In this document: positions 7,792-14,852 of the stretch, piece by piece
Layout: each line of letters begins with the position of its first letter
How positions within the stretch are numbered: position 1 is the first letter of the stretch
Assembly: GCA_002714465.1 (NCBI GenBank)
Contig: PAXL01000011.1
Span: 19,689 to 35,780, forward strand
From: Gemmatimonadota bacterium
Lineage (GTDB): Bacteria > Latescibacterota > UBA2968
Length of the DNA stretch: 16,092 nt
Direction of reading: 5' to 3'
Notes under the pieces: generated by a model
Told to the model about the DNA's origin: nothing
Seen by the model: only the letters and a program-made list of their open reading frames with translations
Databases searched by the model: none
Program-made: the position numbers and the translations under genes

Positions 7792-8673
7792 CTACCACGT
7801 CCGATTCTTCAACAGCTCCTGGATCGCCTCCCTTGGGACAGGTAGCTCGTCCATATGGTCCTCAAGCCACTGTGAGAAATCCGACTCAATATGGTCTTCC
7901 CACTTCCGATCAATCTCGCCCGAGGTGTAGACCTCCTCCCGAATTCGCTGCTGACCGAACTGGTCCCTGAAACGAACCAATTCTGATGTCTGCACAACCT
8001 GCTCTGCCAGATGAGCTGGGATGAACACCACGCCATCCTCTTTGCCCAGAACGACGTCCCCGGGCATTACCGTCACCCTACCCATCCGTGTCGGGCAGTT
8101 CACGCCGACAAGCATGATCGTCGGTGAAGCGAACGAGGGATGGTATCCGCGGACAAAGCTGGCAAAACCCGGAAGCTCTTTGATCCCGTCGATGTCGCGA
8201 ACAGCGGCATCGTGTACCACCCCATTCCCCGACTTCGAGTAAATAGACGTCGCGAGGTTATCACCTATTACGGCGCCCTGTTCGATCTTTCCGTAGACAT
8301 CGGCCACATACACATCCCCTTCTACCAGCAAGTCGATCGGCCACGAGATCTGATCACCGATGCACCCCGCATCCTTTCCCTTCGCTTCCATGATCGTTCG
8401 CATCTGCGGCCGGCGCGGCATATACATCGCCGTCAGAGCACGGCCGACAAGCGTCTCTCCGGAATGCGTACAGACAAAACCGTCCTCATACTGCCACTCG
8501 TATCCCTTTCCCCTCAACACCCCCCACGCCTCAGTGATCGTGACCGCCTTCATTCGTTTGAGAATTTCATCCGGCACCCTGGGCCGTCCGTCATCGAACC
8601 GATCCCCGGTCCATTCGCGGGTGTAATCCTTGATCTCTTCTGCGCTCAGATTCAGTGGTGCAAACTTGGCCAT
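7792..8673 (-). CDS. RraA-family (HMG/CHA aldolase-like) protein
   Basis: The central part shows the RraA-fold signature GAVIGDNLATSI (133-144) followed by GVVHDAAVRDIDGI (151-164), with the Arg159-Asp160 pair that in 4-hydroxy-4-methyl-2-oxoglutarate aldolases positions substrate and metal. MPGDVVLGKEDGVVFIP (203-219) completes the fold. Family enzymes perform retro-aldol cleavage of hydroxylated 2-oxo acids to pyruvate; RraA itself inhibits RNase E. At 293 residues this is longer than RraA (about 160) or HMG aldolase (about 230), with an added N-terminal segment of about 40 residues and a charged C-terminal tail (about 240-290). The ATG at 8673 follows GGGGAAG. Context beside an HpcH/HpaI aldolase and lyases favours 2-keto acid cleavage or a related metabolic job over RNase regulation. 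Family is firm, substrate inferred. Confidence 0.84.
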   Translation of the reverse strand: MAKFAPLNLSAEEIKDYTREWTGDRFDDGRPRVPDEILKRMKAVTITEAWGVLRGKGYEWQYEDGFVCTHSGETLVGRALTAMYMPRRPQMRTIMEAKGKDAGCIGDQISWPIDLLVEGDVYVADVYGKIEQGAVIGDNLATSIYSKSGNGVVHDAAVRDIDGIKELPGFASFVRGYHPSFASPTIMLVGVNCPTRMGRVTVMPGDVVLGKEDGVVFIPAHLAEQVVQTSELVRFRDQFGQQRIREEVYTSGEIDRKWEDHIESDFSQWLEDHMDELPVPREAIQELLKNRTW

Positions 8674-8691
8674 ATTTCTTCCCCAGTAAGT

Positions 8692-8708
8692 GCGACCTTT
8701 CTGGTCGC
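8692..8708. promoter_or_regulatory. Hairpin in the 5' leader of the RraA-family gene
   Basis: GCGACC (8692-8697) and GGTCGC (8703-8708) form a 6-bp perfect stem with a 5-base loop. It lies just upstream of the Shine-Dalgarno of the minus-strand RraA-family gene. It could be a leader hairpin, an operator half-site pair, or chance; there is no further evidence. Confidence 0.3.
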
Positions 8709-8825
8709 GACATATCGAGGGTCCAAACGCAATGCCAACGTGCCCCTCGATACGGCCAGTAAATTGCCTTGTTTACCAGACTCCGCGCCGGATTGTCGGT
8801 GTGGCCTACTCAAAATTATTACACA

Positions 8826-8846
8826 CGACTTTGCGAAGCAAAGTCG
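8826..8846. terminator. Strong hairpin between aldolase and RraA genes, possible terminator
   Basis: CGACTTTGC (8826-8834) and GCAAAGTCG (8838-8846) are perfect complements around a 3-base loop, the strongest short stem in the window. In the minus transcript it comes 22 bases after the aldolase stop codon and is followed by TGTGTAATAATTTT, a weak T-rich tail. It may terminate or attenuate readthrough into the RraA gene, or protect the upstream mRNA end. Confidence 0.5.
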
Positions 8847-8849
8847 CAA

Positions 8850-8866
8850 GTAACGTGAAACGTTGC
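8850..8866 (-). repeat. Post-stop hairpin element, aldolase copy
   Basis: Directly after the aldolase stop codon the minus strand reads GCAACGT TTC ACGTTAC, a 7-bp stem with one mismatched pair. It parallels the element after the RraA stop codon at 7773-7789, including the TTC loop and a following CTTG. It stands immediately before the perfect hairpin at 8826-8846, making a tandem hairpin unit. Confidence 0.5.
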
Positions 8867-8867
8867 C

Positions 8868-9749
8868 CTAGACTGGCATCCTTCGCTTGCTGTAATCCCT
8901 CCCGGTTTTTGCCGTCTCCTCGCTACCACCGCTCGCGATTCGAACGCCTTCGTCGATACGTTCTTTGATCGTGTCCGGTGTTCCTCCCGACAGGAACGCG
9001 ACGCCGTTCTCCTTGCAGGCATTCTTGACCCGCTCACGGGCCTCCACCATCTCCTGCGGAAGCGGATTCGGTCTCGTCTTGTATCCGAGCGACATGCTCA
9101 AATCTCCCGGGCCCATCTCTGCAAACCCGACCCCGGGAACCTTTAGACACTGCTCAGTCACGGAAACCCCACGCACGTTCTCGATCTTTAGCCCTAGCAA
9201 CAGCTCGCCCTTAGGATTGAGCGGCCAAGGATCCGCCTTGTCCAGATACTCGTCTTGTGAACAACCCCAGATCTCTGTCGCCGTAGCTTCGGATCCAACA
9301 CCCCGACGACCTTCGTGCAAACCGTATCCGACGCCCTGGCGGTTGATCGGATACCGGCATTCCTCCACGAACGCCCGGACAGCGTCAGCTGACTGGACCA
9401 TACAAAGCAGGATTCCGTGCACACCACGAGCAAGGACCTGACGGAACTGCCACGCATTCGCTCGGATCACGTCCTCTGAGGATCCGTCTACGGGAACCTC
9501 GACAATCACAGTTGGCGTTCGATGCCCGCTGTTTGTCGGGCCACCCGCGACCAGACCTTTCATGTAGTTCGCCAGACCGGTCATGTCGAAACATCCGTGC
9601 TCCATGCCCACGTTGATATAGTCCGCCCACGTTTGCGCATCGGCCTGGCCTTGCTCGAACGTAAGGACGTGCCCCGTATGCGCGCCAGTGTAGTAGACCG
9701 TCTGGCCCTCCGAGAGAAGCTCTATAGCTTTGCTGATTCTGGTCGCCAT
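8868..9749 (-). CDS. HpcH/HpaI-type aldolase family protein
   Basis: Class II pyruvate aldolases of this family split 2-keto-3-deoxy acids into pyruvate (or a related keto acid) and an aldehyde. In the 293-residue product, VGMEHGCFD (47-55) carries the catalytic His51, LKIENVRGV carries Glu190 and GVGFAEMGPGDLS (206-218) carries Asp216; the last two match the metal-binding pair. Two features are unusual: the Arg expected in the first beta-strand motif (usually 'VRvp') is Glu84 in IVEVP, and about 35 extra residues lie between 140 and 180. The start at 9749 has AAGGAG six bases upstream; an in-frame extension to 9869 would overlap the divergent transporter and is rejected. It heads the six-gene minus-strand run. 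Substrate is likely a product of UxuA-type dehydration (inference). Confidence 0.83.
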   Translation of the reverse strand: MATRISKAIELLSEGQTVYYTGAHTGHVLTFEQGQADAQTWADYINVGMEHGCFDMTGLANYMKGLVAGGPTNSGHRTPTVIVEVPVDGSSEDVIRANAWQFRQVLARGVHGILLCMVQSADAVRAFVEECRYPINRQGVGYGLHEGRRGVGSEATATEIWGCSQDEYLDKADPWPLNPKGELLLGLKIENVRGVSVTEQCLKVPGVGFAEMGPGDLSMSLGYKTRPNPLPQEMVEARERVKNACKENGVAFLSGGTPDTIKERIDEGVRIASGGSEETAKTGRDYSKRRMPV

Positions 9750-9823
9750 CTGAATCTCCTTGTCATTCAACCACCCGAATCTGCCCATTCGAGTATATTC
9801 AGCACCATAAAAAGGGAGCAAAG
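9750..9823. promoter_or_regulatory. 74-bp divergent promoter region
   Basis: The starts of the aldolase (minus) and the membrane protein (plus) are only 74 bp apart, so promoters for both must lie here or overlap the genes. TATATT at 9794-9799 (plus) and TATACT at 9792-9797 (minus) could be -10 boxes, but I see no convincing -35 boxes. Shared control of uptake and catabolism is plausible. Confidence 0.35.
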
Positions 9824-11740
9824 TTGGAGTCACCTGAAAAGAAAGAATCGGCCTACGCGACCGCATCAACCCTGGTTATCGGTTTGGGATTGGTCGTTTT
9901 CATGGCCCTCTGGATCATCTACAACCAGTATATCCTGCGTTCCTCTAGACTCAACCTGAATCACAACCTCCCGGTCGCAGTGATGGCTCTGTTCCTCCTT
10001 CTCGTGGCCATCCGATCGCTGCGTCCCACCTGGATCAACCGCAACAGACTCATCCTGCTCACCTCGATGATCCTCGGCGCAAGCTATATCCCGGGCGATG
10101 GTCTGATGAGCCACGTTATGGGGTCATGGGCCATGCCGGTCTATTTCGCCACACCGGAGAACCAGTGGGAAACCTTCCATCCCTACCTGAAGCCCTGGAT
10201 CGTGCCACTGGAGGCCCAGGGCGTGCGATGGTTTCACGAGGGGCTTCCCGATCAGAGAGATCTGCCCTGGGGCCTTTGGTTCCGACCCCTTGTCGGTTGG
10301 GCCTCCGTCGGTCTCGCCATGATCGCCGCCTCAATCGGGCTCTCCTCGCTCTTTCGGAAGCAATGGATAGAGAACGAGAAGCTCACCTACCCGATGATGA
10401 TCCCGCTTCAGATTCTGGCAGGAGACCGTCAGAACCTGATTCGGTCCTCTGGAAAAATCCCGCTCTTCTGGGTCGGATTCGCCGTGTCGTTCGGGGTCAT
10501 CGCCTGGAATATCGTGACTTTCTTCAACGACCAAATCCCGAAGATAGAGCTGAATCACGGGTGGATGCAGTTGGTCTCCGGCGGTATGAACGTTTTTACG
10601 AAGCAGATCAATTTCCTGACTCTGGGCCTCTCCTATTTCGCAAGTGTGGAGGTCCTTGTCAGCACCATCGTCTTCTTCATCATCAAACACGCTGAGATCA
10701 TGGTGGCAAACCGTATCGGCTATACGCTGCCGATCGCGGGCGGCGCGAATCATCCGGGCTCCTCGAGTGCCCTGATCAGCTGGCAGACCGCAGGTGCGTT
10801 CCTCGTCTACGTCGCCTGGGCTGTCTGGACAGCCAGAGACCACATCCGATCGGCATTCTCAGATGCCATACACAATCGGCCCCGACAGGATCCTGAACTC
10901 CTAACGTCGAGGGCCGCCTTCGCTCTGATCCTTCTCGGGGTGACGTATGTAATGTTGTGGCTGGTTGCCGCCGATGTCGAGCTGATCGTCGCGGCATCGA
11001 TACTCTTGGCCCTGCTCGTCTCCTACGTCGGCATCTCTAAGATGAGTGCAGAGGTCGGTCTGCCCTATCTCGGGAGCCCTTTGGGAGCGGAGGCCTTCAC
11101 CGTTGCGGCCGTCGGAACAGCAGCGATGCGTCCCGCCTCGGTCCTGATGCTGACATATTCCAGAAACTTCGAAGGGTATAATAGCGGGATGATCATGTCG
11201 CAGTTGACCGTGCTGCAAAGACTCCGCGGCAATCTGAACCCTGCACACCTTCTGGTCGGTGTTTTGGGCGCACTTGCTGCCGCCTACCTCGTCTCGATGC
11301 TGTATGTGATCTGGATGGGATACGAGACCGGCGCCTACAACTTCAACTCATACACCTACACCTACTACGCAAGACAATCCTACCATCGTGTCGTCTTCCG
11401 ATTCAACAACCACTGGCCTGTTGACTTGCATAGACTCGCCATCCTGGCGATAGGGGGCGTGGCAATGGCGGGGATGATGGGGATGCGATTCAAGTTTCCC
11501 TGGTGGCGTCTGAACTCTATCGGATTCGCGATCCCGCTCCTCCCACACCAGTTCTCGACCTTTGTGATCGCGTGGCTGATCAAGACAACCCTCCTCCGAA
11601 CCGGCGGCATGGAAGCCTTCCAGCGTGGCATTCCCTTCTTTGTAGGTCTGTTCTCGGGTCACGCCGCGGGCGTTGCCGTCTCCAGTTTAGTCGACTTCAT
11701 CTTCTTCCCCCGCTCAGGCCACGCTGTCCACTGGTGGTAA
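9824..11740 (+). CDS. DUF6785/DUF6784-like polytopic membrane protein, probable transporter
   Basis: This 638-residue protein has roughly a dozen hydrophobic spans, for example near 14-36, 49-66, 152-176, 212-234, 266-288, 318-336, 364-403, 475-496, 537-554 and 603-626. Recognisable family features are the YFATPENQW motif (107-115), HPYLKPWIVP and VRWFHEGLP (134-142), the RKQWIENEKLTYPM loop (178-191), and a C-terminal IGFAI...WLIKTTLLRTGGMEAFQ...PFFVGLFSG stretch. I recall these from DUF6785 plus DUF6784 proteins of Planctomycetes and Poribacteria. It starts at a TTG with GGGAG five bases upstream; no in-frame ATG is nearby. No biochemical function is established for the family. Divergence from a catabolic run and convergence with a second one suggest uptake of the glycan breakdown product. 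Confidence 0.8.
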   Translation: MESPEKKESAYATASTLVIGLGLVVFMALWIIYNQYILRSSRLNLNHNLPVAVMALFLLLVAIRSLRPTWINRNRLILLTSMILGASYIPGDGLMSHVMGSWAMPVYFATPENQWETFHPYLKPWIVPLEAQGVRWFHEGLPDQRDLPWGLWFRPLVGWASVGLAMIAASIGLSSLFRKQWIENEKLTYPMMIPLQILAGDRQNLIRSSGKIPLFWVGFAVSFGVIAWNIVTFFNDQIPKIELNHGWMQLVSGGMNVFTKQINFLTLGLSYFASVEVLVSTIVFFIIKHAEIMVANRIGYTLPIAGGANHPGSSSALISWQTAGAFLVYVAWAVWTARDHIRSAFSDAIHNRPRQDPELLTSRAAFALILLGVTYVMLWLVAADVELIVAASILLALLVSYVGISKMSAEVGLPYLGSPLGAEAFTVAAVGTAAMRPASVLMLTYSRNFEGYNSGMIMSQLTVLQRLRGNLNPAHLLVGVLGALAAAYLVSMLYVIWMGYETGAYNFNSYTYTYYARQSYHRVVFRFNNHWPVDLHRLAILAIGGVAMAGMMGMRFKFPWWRLNSIGFAIPLLPHQFSTFVIAWLIKTTLLRTGGMEAFQRGIPFFVGLFSGHAAGVAVSSLVDFIFFPRSGHAVHWW

Positions 11741-11750
11741 CGAACCGACC

Positions 11751-11779
11751 TGAACCACAAAAGCACTAAAGAAATGAGG
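11751..11779 (+). repeat. Copy A of the dispersed TGAACCAC repeat
   Basis: Eleven bases after the transporter stop codon the plus strand reads TGAACCACAAAAGCACTAAA, then a degenerate tail. It is the inverted partner of copy B, whose GTGGTTCA end lies at 11881-11888. Confidence 0.6.
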
Positions 11780-11843
11780 ACCGAAGGGGGGATGAAATGT
11801 TCCCCGGCACTACCGACCTCAGAAGCTCTCTCAAGTCTAACCC

Positions 11844-11857
11844 ACACGTAGCCGTGT
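11844..11857 (+). terminator. Weak candidate terminator after the transporter gene
   Basis: ACACG (11844-11848) and CGTGT (11853-11857) form a 5-bp stem with a 4-base loop, followed on the plus strand by CCTTTT. It lies between the convergent transporter and UxuA2 genes. The stem is short, so the call is tentative; GGGGA/TCCCC at 11788-11805 is a second short stem nearby. Confidence 0.3.
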
Positions 11858-11888
11858 CCTTTTCGTGTCTTGGTGTCTTAGTGGTTCA
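11855..11888 (-). repeat. Copy B of the dispersed TGAACCAC repeat
   Basis: On the minus strand, seven bases beyond the UxuA2 stop codon, the sequence reads TGAACCACTAAGACACCAAG and then ACACGAAAAGG. It is the best-preserved copy of the family in the window and faces copy A across the convergent gap. Confidence 0.65.
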
Positions 11889-11895
11889 AGCCTTT

Positions 11896-12903
11896 CTACC
11901 CGTAGACGTCTTCGATCAACCTCCGGATATACCCGATACAGTAAGCCTTCCCCAGCTTCGATGAGAGTGGCGCGTTCTCGCCCGTGAACTTCGGTGTGTG
12001 GTCCATCATAAACGGACCGTTGAACCCATTGTCCCTGTATATCTCCATCGAGCGCTTCATATCAATGTCACCGTTATCCGGAAAAACTTCCTCAAAGTAG
12101 GGAAGTCGGCCTCTCACGTTCCGGAAGTGCACCCACTGGATCTTGTTCTTTGACGCCATCTCTTCGATGAACCCGTAGACTCCCTGACCCAGGAGCTCGG
12201 TCATGCAGCCCTGACAGAACAACATCTTGTTGCTGTCACTCAAAACAGAGTCGAAGATGCGACGGAACTGATCCGTCGATGAGCAGACCTGCCAGACACC
12301 CCCAAGAGGTTCCGGGACCGGAGGATCGTCCGGATGCAGCGCCATCACGACGCCGGCCTTCTCTGCGACCGGAATGACAGCCTTGAGAAAACGCTCCATC
12401 CGCTCCCACATCTCTGCCTCCGAGACCTGTGGTGAATACGCCTTCTCTTGGTTGCGGTCGCGCATGTAGGTATCATAGTCGAAAGTGCTATAGCTGACCC
12501 CGCCGCGACCGATCGCCGATTCCGTCCGAAAATTCCCCATCGGTTTGTAGTTCCAACCAAGAGCCGGGATCCCGGCCTGCCCAAGTGACTCCAAAAGGCG
12601 GATCCAGTTTTCCACCTGCTCATCCCCTCCGTCCAGTCCAAGCGGAATTTCTCGTGGACAGGAGAAGAAAATGTTGTTCAGCTTCAGCCCCTTAGCTTCG
12701 ATTTTCTCCCTTGCCTGCTCAAGCAGCTCCGTCTTGTTCCTTCCGTCCGCGATGTTCATGTCGTGGCCATCGACATTCACGGAACCACGAGTCTCCAGAT
12801 GAATCGTATCGACACTGATCGCCTTAAAAAAATCGAGCCAGTCACTATCTAGGTTTTCCCAGCTTATCTGATCCTGTATCAGCATATCATCCTCGTTGGT
12901 CAT
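11896..12903 (-). CDS. UxuA-like mannonate dehydratase family protein (UxuA2)
   Basis: The 335-residue protein shows the UxuA metal site: His190 in LHPDDPP, Cys230 in FCQGCM, His259 in VHFRN and Asp301 in MMDHTP. The family reaction is dehydration of an aldonate such as D-mannonate to a 2-keto-3-deoxy acid. The substrate-loop motif near 116-130 reads GWNYKPMGNFRTES rather than the usual DWTRTDL type, so it is more diverged than UxuA1. Its ATG overlaps the stop of hep3 as ATGA, implying translational coupling with that lyase; an internal ATG at codon 7 is a less likely start. It ends convergent with the transporter. Two different UxuA-like enzymes in one locus suggest two aldonate epimers or isomers as substrates (inference). 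Confidence 0.84.
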   Translation of the reverse strand: MTNEDDMLIQDQISWENLDSDWLDFFKAISVDTIHLETRGSVNVDGHDMNIADGRNKTELLEQAREKIEAKGLKLNNIFFSCPREIPLGLDGGDEQVENWIRLLESLGQAGIPALGWNYKPMGNFRTESAIGRGGVSYSTFDYDTYMRDRNQEKAYSPQVSEAEMWERMERFLKAVIPVAEKAGVVMALHPDDPPVPEPLGGVWQVCSSTDQFRRIFDSVLSDSNKMLFCQGCMTELLGQGVYGFIEEMASKNKIQWVHFRNVRGRLPYFEEVFPDNGDIDMKRSMEIYRDNGFNGPFMMDHTPKFTGENAPLSSKLGKAYCIGYIRRLIEDVYG

Positions 12904-14852
12904 TCAAGAGATAGTTCCGGGCTCCCACCAGTCACAGGGATCGAAGCCTCTATCCCGTTTCCATCGATTGTCCCACTGACACGAACAATGTCTTCCTGGT
13001 CTGACAACGTCAACTCGATCTGTGCGAGCGAGTTCTTCCACGGTACGATTGCCCAGCCGAACGACTGTCCTGACCGCTTACCTGTGTAACTGACACAAGT
13101 TGCGGGGGCCTTATGGTTGTACTCCCTGCTATACCAGCCCTGAATGTAAGGTGGCTCCTGACCACGGATGGTCTTAGCCGTTCCATTCCACCCTCCGATC
13201 GGATACAGAGACACCGAACCCGATGGGTGCTCGGCTACGGAGACCATATCCTCAAGCACCACCTCTACATCTGGATGGAAGTGCCAGAGCGCCTCTATTT
13301 CACGGTCGGCATCGCTCGTCACACGATCGATCACGATCCAACCGATCCCACGCATATACATAACCGACCGATTGTGAACAGCGTTTCCTTCGAGACCCTC
13401 GTATCCAGCCGTGAACGCACTTCTTGCGAAATCAAACTGTTCCTGGACCGTGTAACTGCCTTCCTCGAGAGGCTCATCGACTTCCTTCACATCGGGCTTC
13501 TGCTCACAATCGTCTATAATCAGCGTGTTGTGTGCCCGCGTCCCCTGGATCCAGTCACGCCAGGCATCCTTCTTGTAGTAGAGTCGACCCGCATCGACGA
13601 GAAAGTCCTGGCCGTATGTCGATACCGACAGGTGTAGCTTGTCTTGATGCTGATGGCCGATCCCCCACGGTCCAACATCGAACACGCTCCAGTGTGCATC
13701 AGCATCCCATCCGCTGCGTGAGATCAGCTGCCCCGCCCAGGGAAACATCTGTGATGGAAGACTTTCGGGGCGTTCTCCCATATTTCCGTTCGATGCGATG
13801 TAGGCCCAGTCGGGTCGGCTGAAACGCGTGTGCATCCGAAACAGCTTCGGCCGATTGTAGTCAAGGTTCGAATCGTTGTTCAGGACACCGTGCCCGTCAG
13901 GCCGCAGTGAGTAGGCCCAGTAGTTCCACATACCCTCAAGGCCGTCGTACCAGGCCTGCGGCAGCTGCTCACCCGCCTGCTCGTAGAGATCGGTGAAGGA
14001 CTGGAATGCCATTAGTGTCGAGCCATGGTAGTGGCTGGCGAGCTCCTTCTGCGCGCCGTCCGGGGATACCTGTCTCTCGATCTGCGGGAGAAGAGCGTGG
14101 TAGCTGTACGCGATCCAAGCTTCCTGATCGCGGAACTCGGGGAACGCCAGACCAGAGAGAGAGAGAGATCGCATCTGCATCGCCAGCCAGTTGCCCGTGT
14201 TGTTGTGGAAGTGTTGTGTGTAGTGGGCGTGCTCAGGGATGCTGGAAAGCAGAAGAATACGCGTCCCATCCTGCAGCTTAGGATCATCGATCAGCCCGTA
14301 GAACAAGTTCGACCAGACATTGATGCGAGACATCGTCTCAAGCCCTCGCCATCTCGGGTCTCGCGTCTGTTCCCAGCCATAGGGATTGACGATCACCCAC
14401 TCGCGTATGTCCGAGTCGACCCGCTCGATATACTTCGCGTTACCTGTCTCCCGATATGCCGATATGAGGATCTCTATATGACCGTGCCGATTCAGGAAGT
14501 ACGCCCATTCCGCATCGTCATTCGGACCCCGATACGTCCATTCGAGCGATCCGTCGGGCTTTCGATCCGGCGAGCCGGTCACGTTCAGGAACGTGTATTC
14601 ATCCCGTAGAATGGCCTCGGCGGCAGTTGTCGTATCTTCACCCGCCACCACACGCTCTGAGCCCCATCTCTCGGCCAAATCAGACCCCGCGTAGTGATCG
14701 AGCAGCACGCGGCAAGCCTTCACCTTGTCTCCCTGTCGCCACGCCTCATTGACGCCCGTCAAGGCTTCGCTCTTCAGATCGAGCGTCTCGAAAAGCGCAT
14801 CAACACGTTGCGATTGTTCCTGACACACCCATTCGATTGTTGCCCCCACCAC
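12900..14852 (-). CDS. Heparinase II/III family polysaccharide lyase (hep3)
   Basis: With a GTG start at 14852 the protein has 650 residues, an N-terminal helical toroid domain and a C-terminal beta domain as in heparinase II/III-type lyases. Active-site segments are HNNTGNW around Asn217-Asn218, SHYHGST with Tyr275, and GHQHQDKL with His400; His402, Asp420 (LVDAG) and His441 (RAHNTLIID) suit the metal site. A GGGAG site precedes the GTG at 14852; an adjacent GTG at 14849 is equally possible. The frame is open to 15026, but the extension includes translated intergenic repeat (copy C) and is rejected. The stop overlaps the UxuA2 start. The sulfatase lies 340 bp upstream on the same strand. No signal peptide is visible. 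It differs clearly from hep1 and hep2, so it probably has a different bond or substrate preference. Confidence 0.87.
   Translation of the reverse strand: MVGATIEWVCQEQSQRVDALFETLDLKSEALTGVNEAWRQGDKVKACRVLLDHYAGSDLAERWGSERVVAGEDTTTAAEAILRDEYTFLNVTGSPDRKPDGSLEWTYRGPNDDAEWAYFLNRHGHIEILISAYRETGNAKYIERVDSDIREWVIVNPYGWEQTRDPRWRGLETMSRINVWSNLFYGLIDDPKLQDGTRILLLSSIPEHAHYTQHFHNNTGNWLAMQMRSLSLSGLAFPEFRDQEAWIAYSYHALLPQIERQVSPDGAQKELASHYHGSTLMAFQSFTDLYEQAGEQLPQAWYDGLEGMWNYWAYSLRPDGHGVLNNDSNLDYNRPKLFRMHTRFSRPDWAYIASNGNMGERPESLPSQMFPWAGQLISRSGWDADAHWSVFDVGPWGIGHQHQDKLHLSVSTYGQDFLVDAGRLYYKKDAWRDWIQGTRAHNTLIIDDCEQKPDVKEVDEPLEEGSYTVQEQFDFARSAFTAGYEGLEGNAVHNRSVMYMRGIGWIVIDRVTSDADREIEALWHFHPDVEVVLEDMVSVAEHPSGSVSLYPIGGWNGTAKTIRGQEPPYIQGWYSREYNHKAPATCVSYTGKRSGQSFGWAIVPWKNSLAQIELTLSDQEDIVRVSGTIDGNGIEASIPVTGGSPELSLE

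Noticed and set aside
9750..9869. Forty-codon N-terminal extension of the aldolase
   Set aside because: It would cross the start of the divergent membrane protein, whereas the ATG at 9749 has a strong AAGGAG.
10126..10695. Plus-strand 189-codon frame inside the transporter gene
   Set aside because: It is an out-of-frame shadow; the real frame has clear membrane spans and family motifs, while this one is Arg/Pro-rich.
14025..14609. Plus-strand 194-codon frame opposite hep3
   Set aside because: Antisense to the well-supported lyase; no motif or ribosome site.
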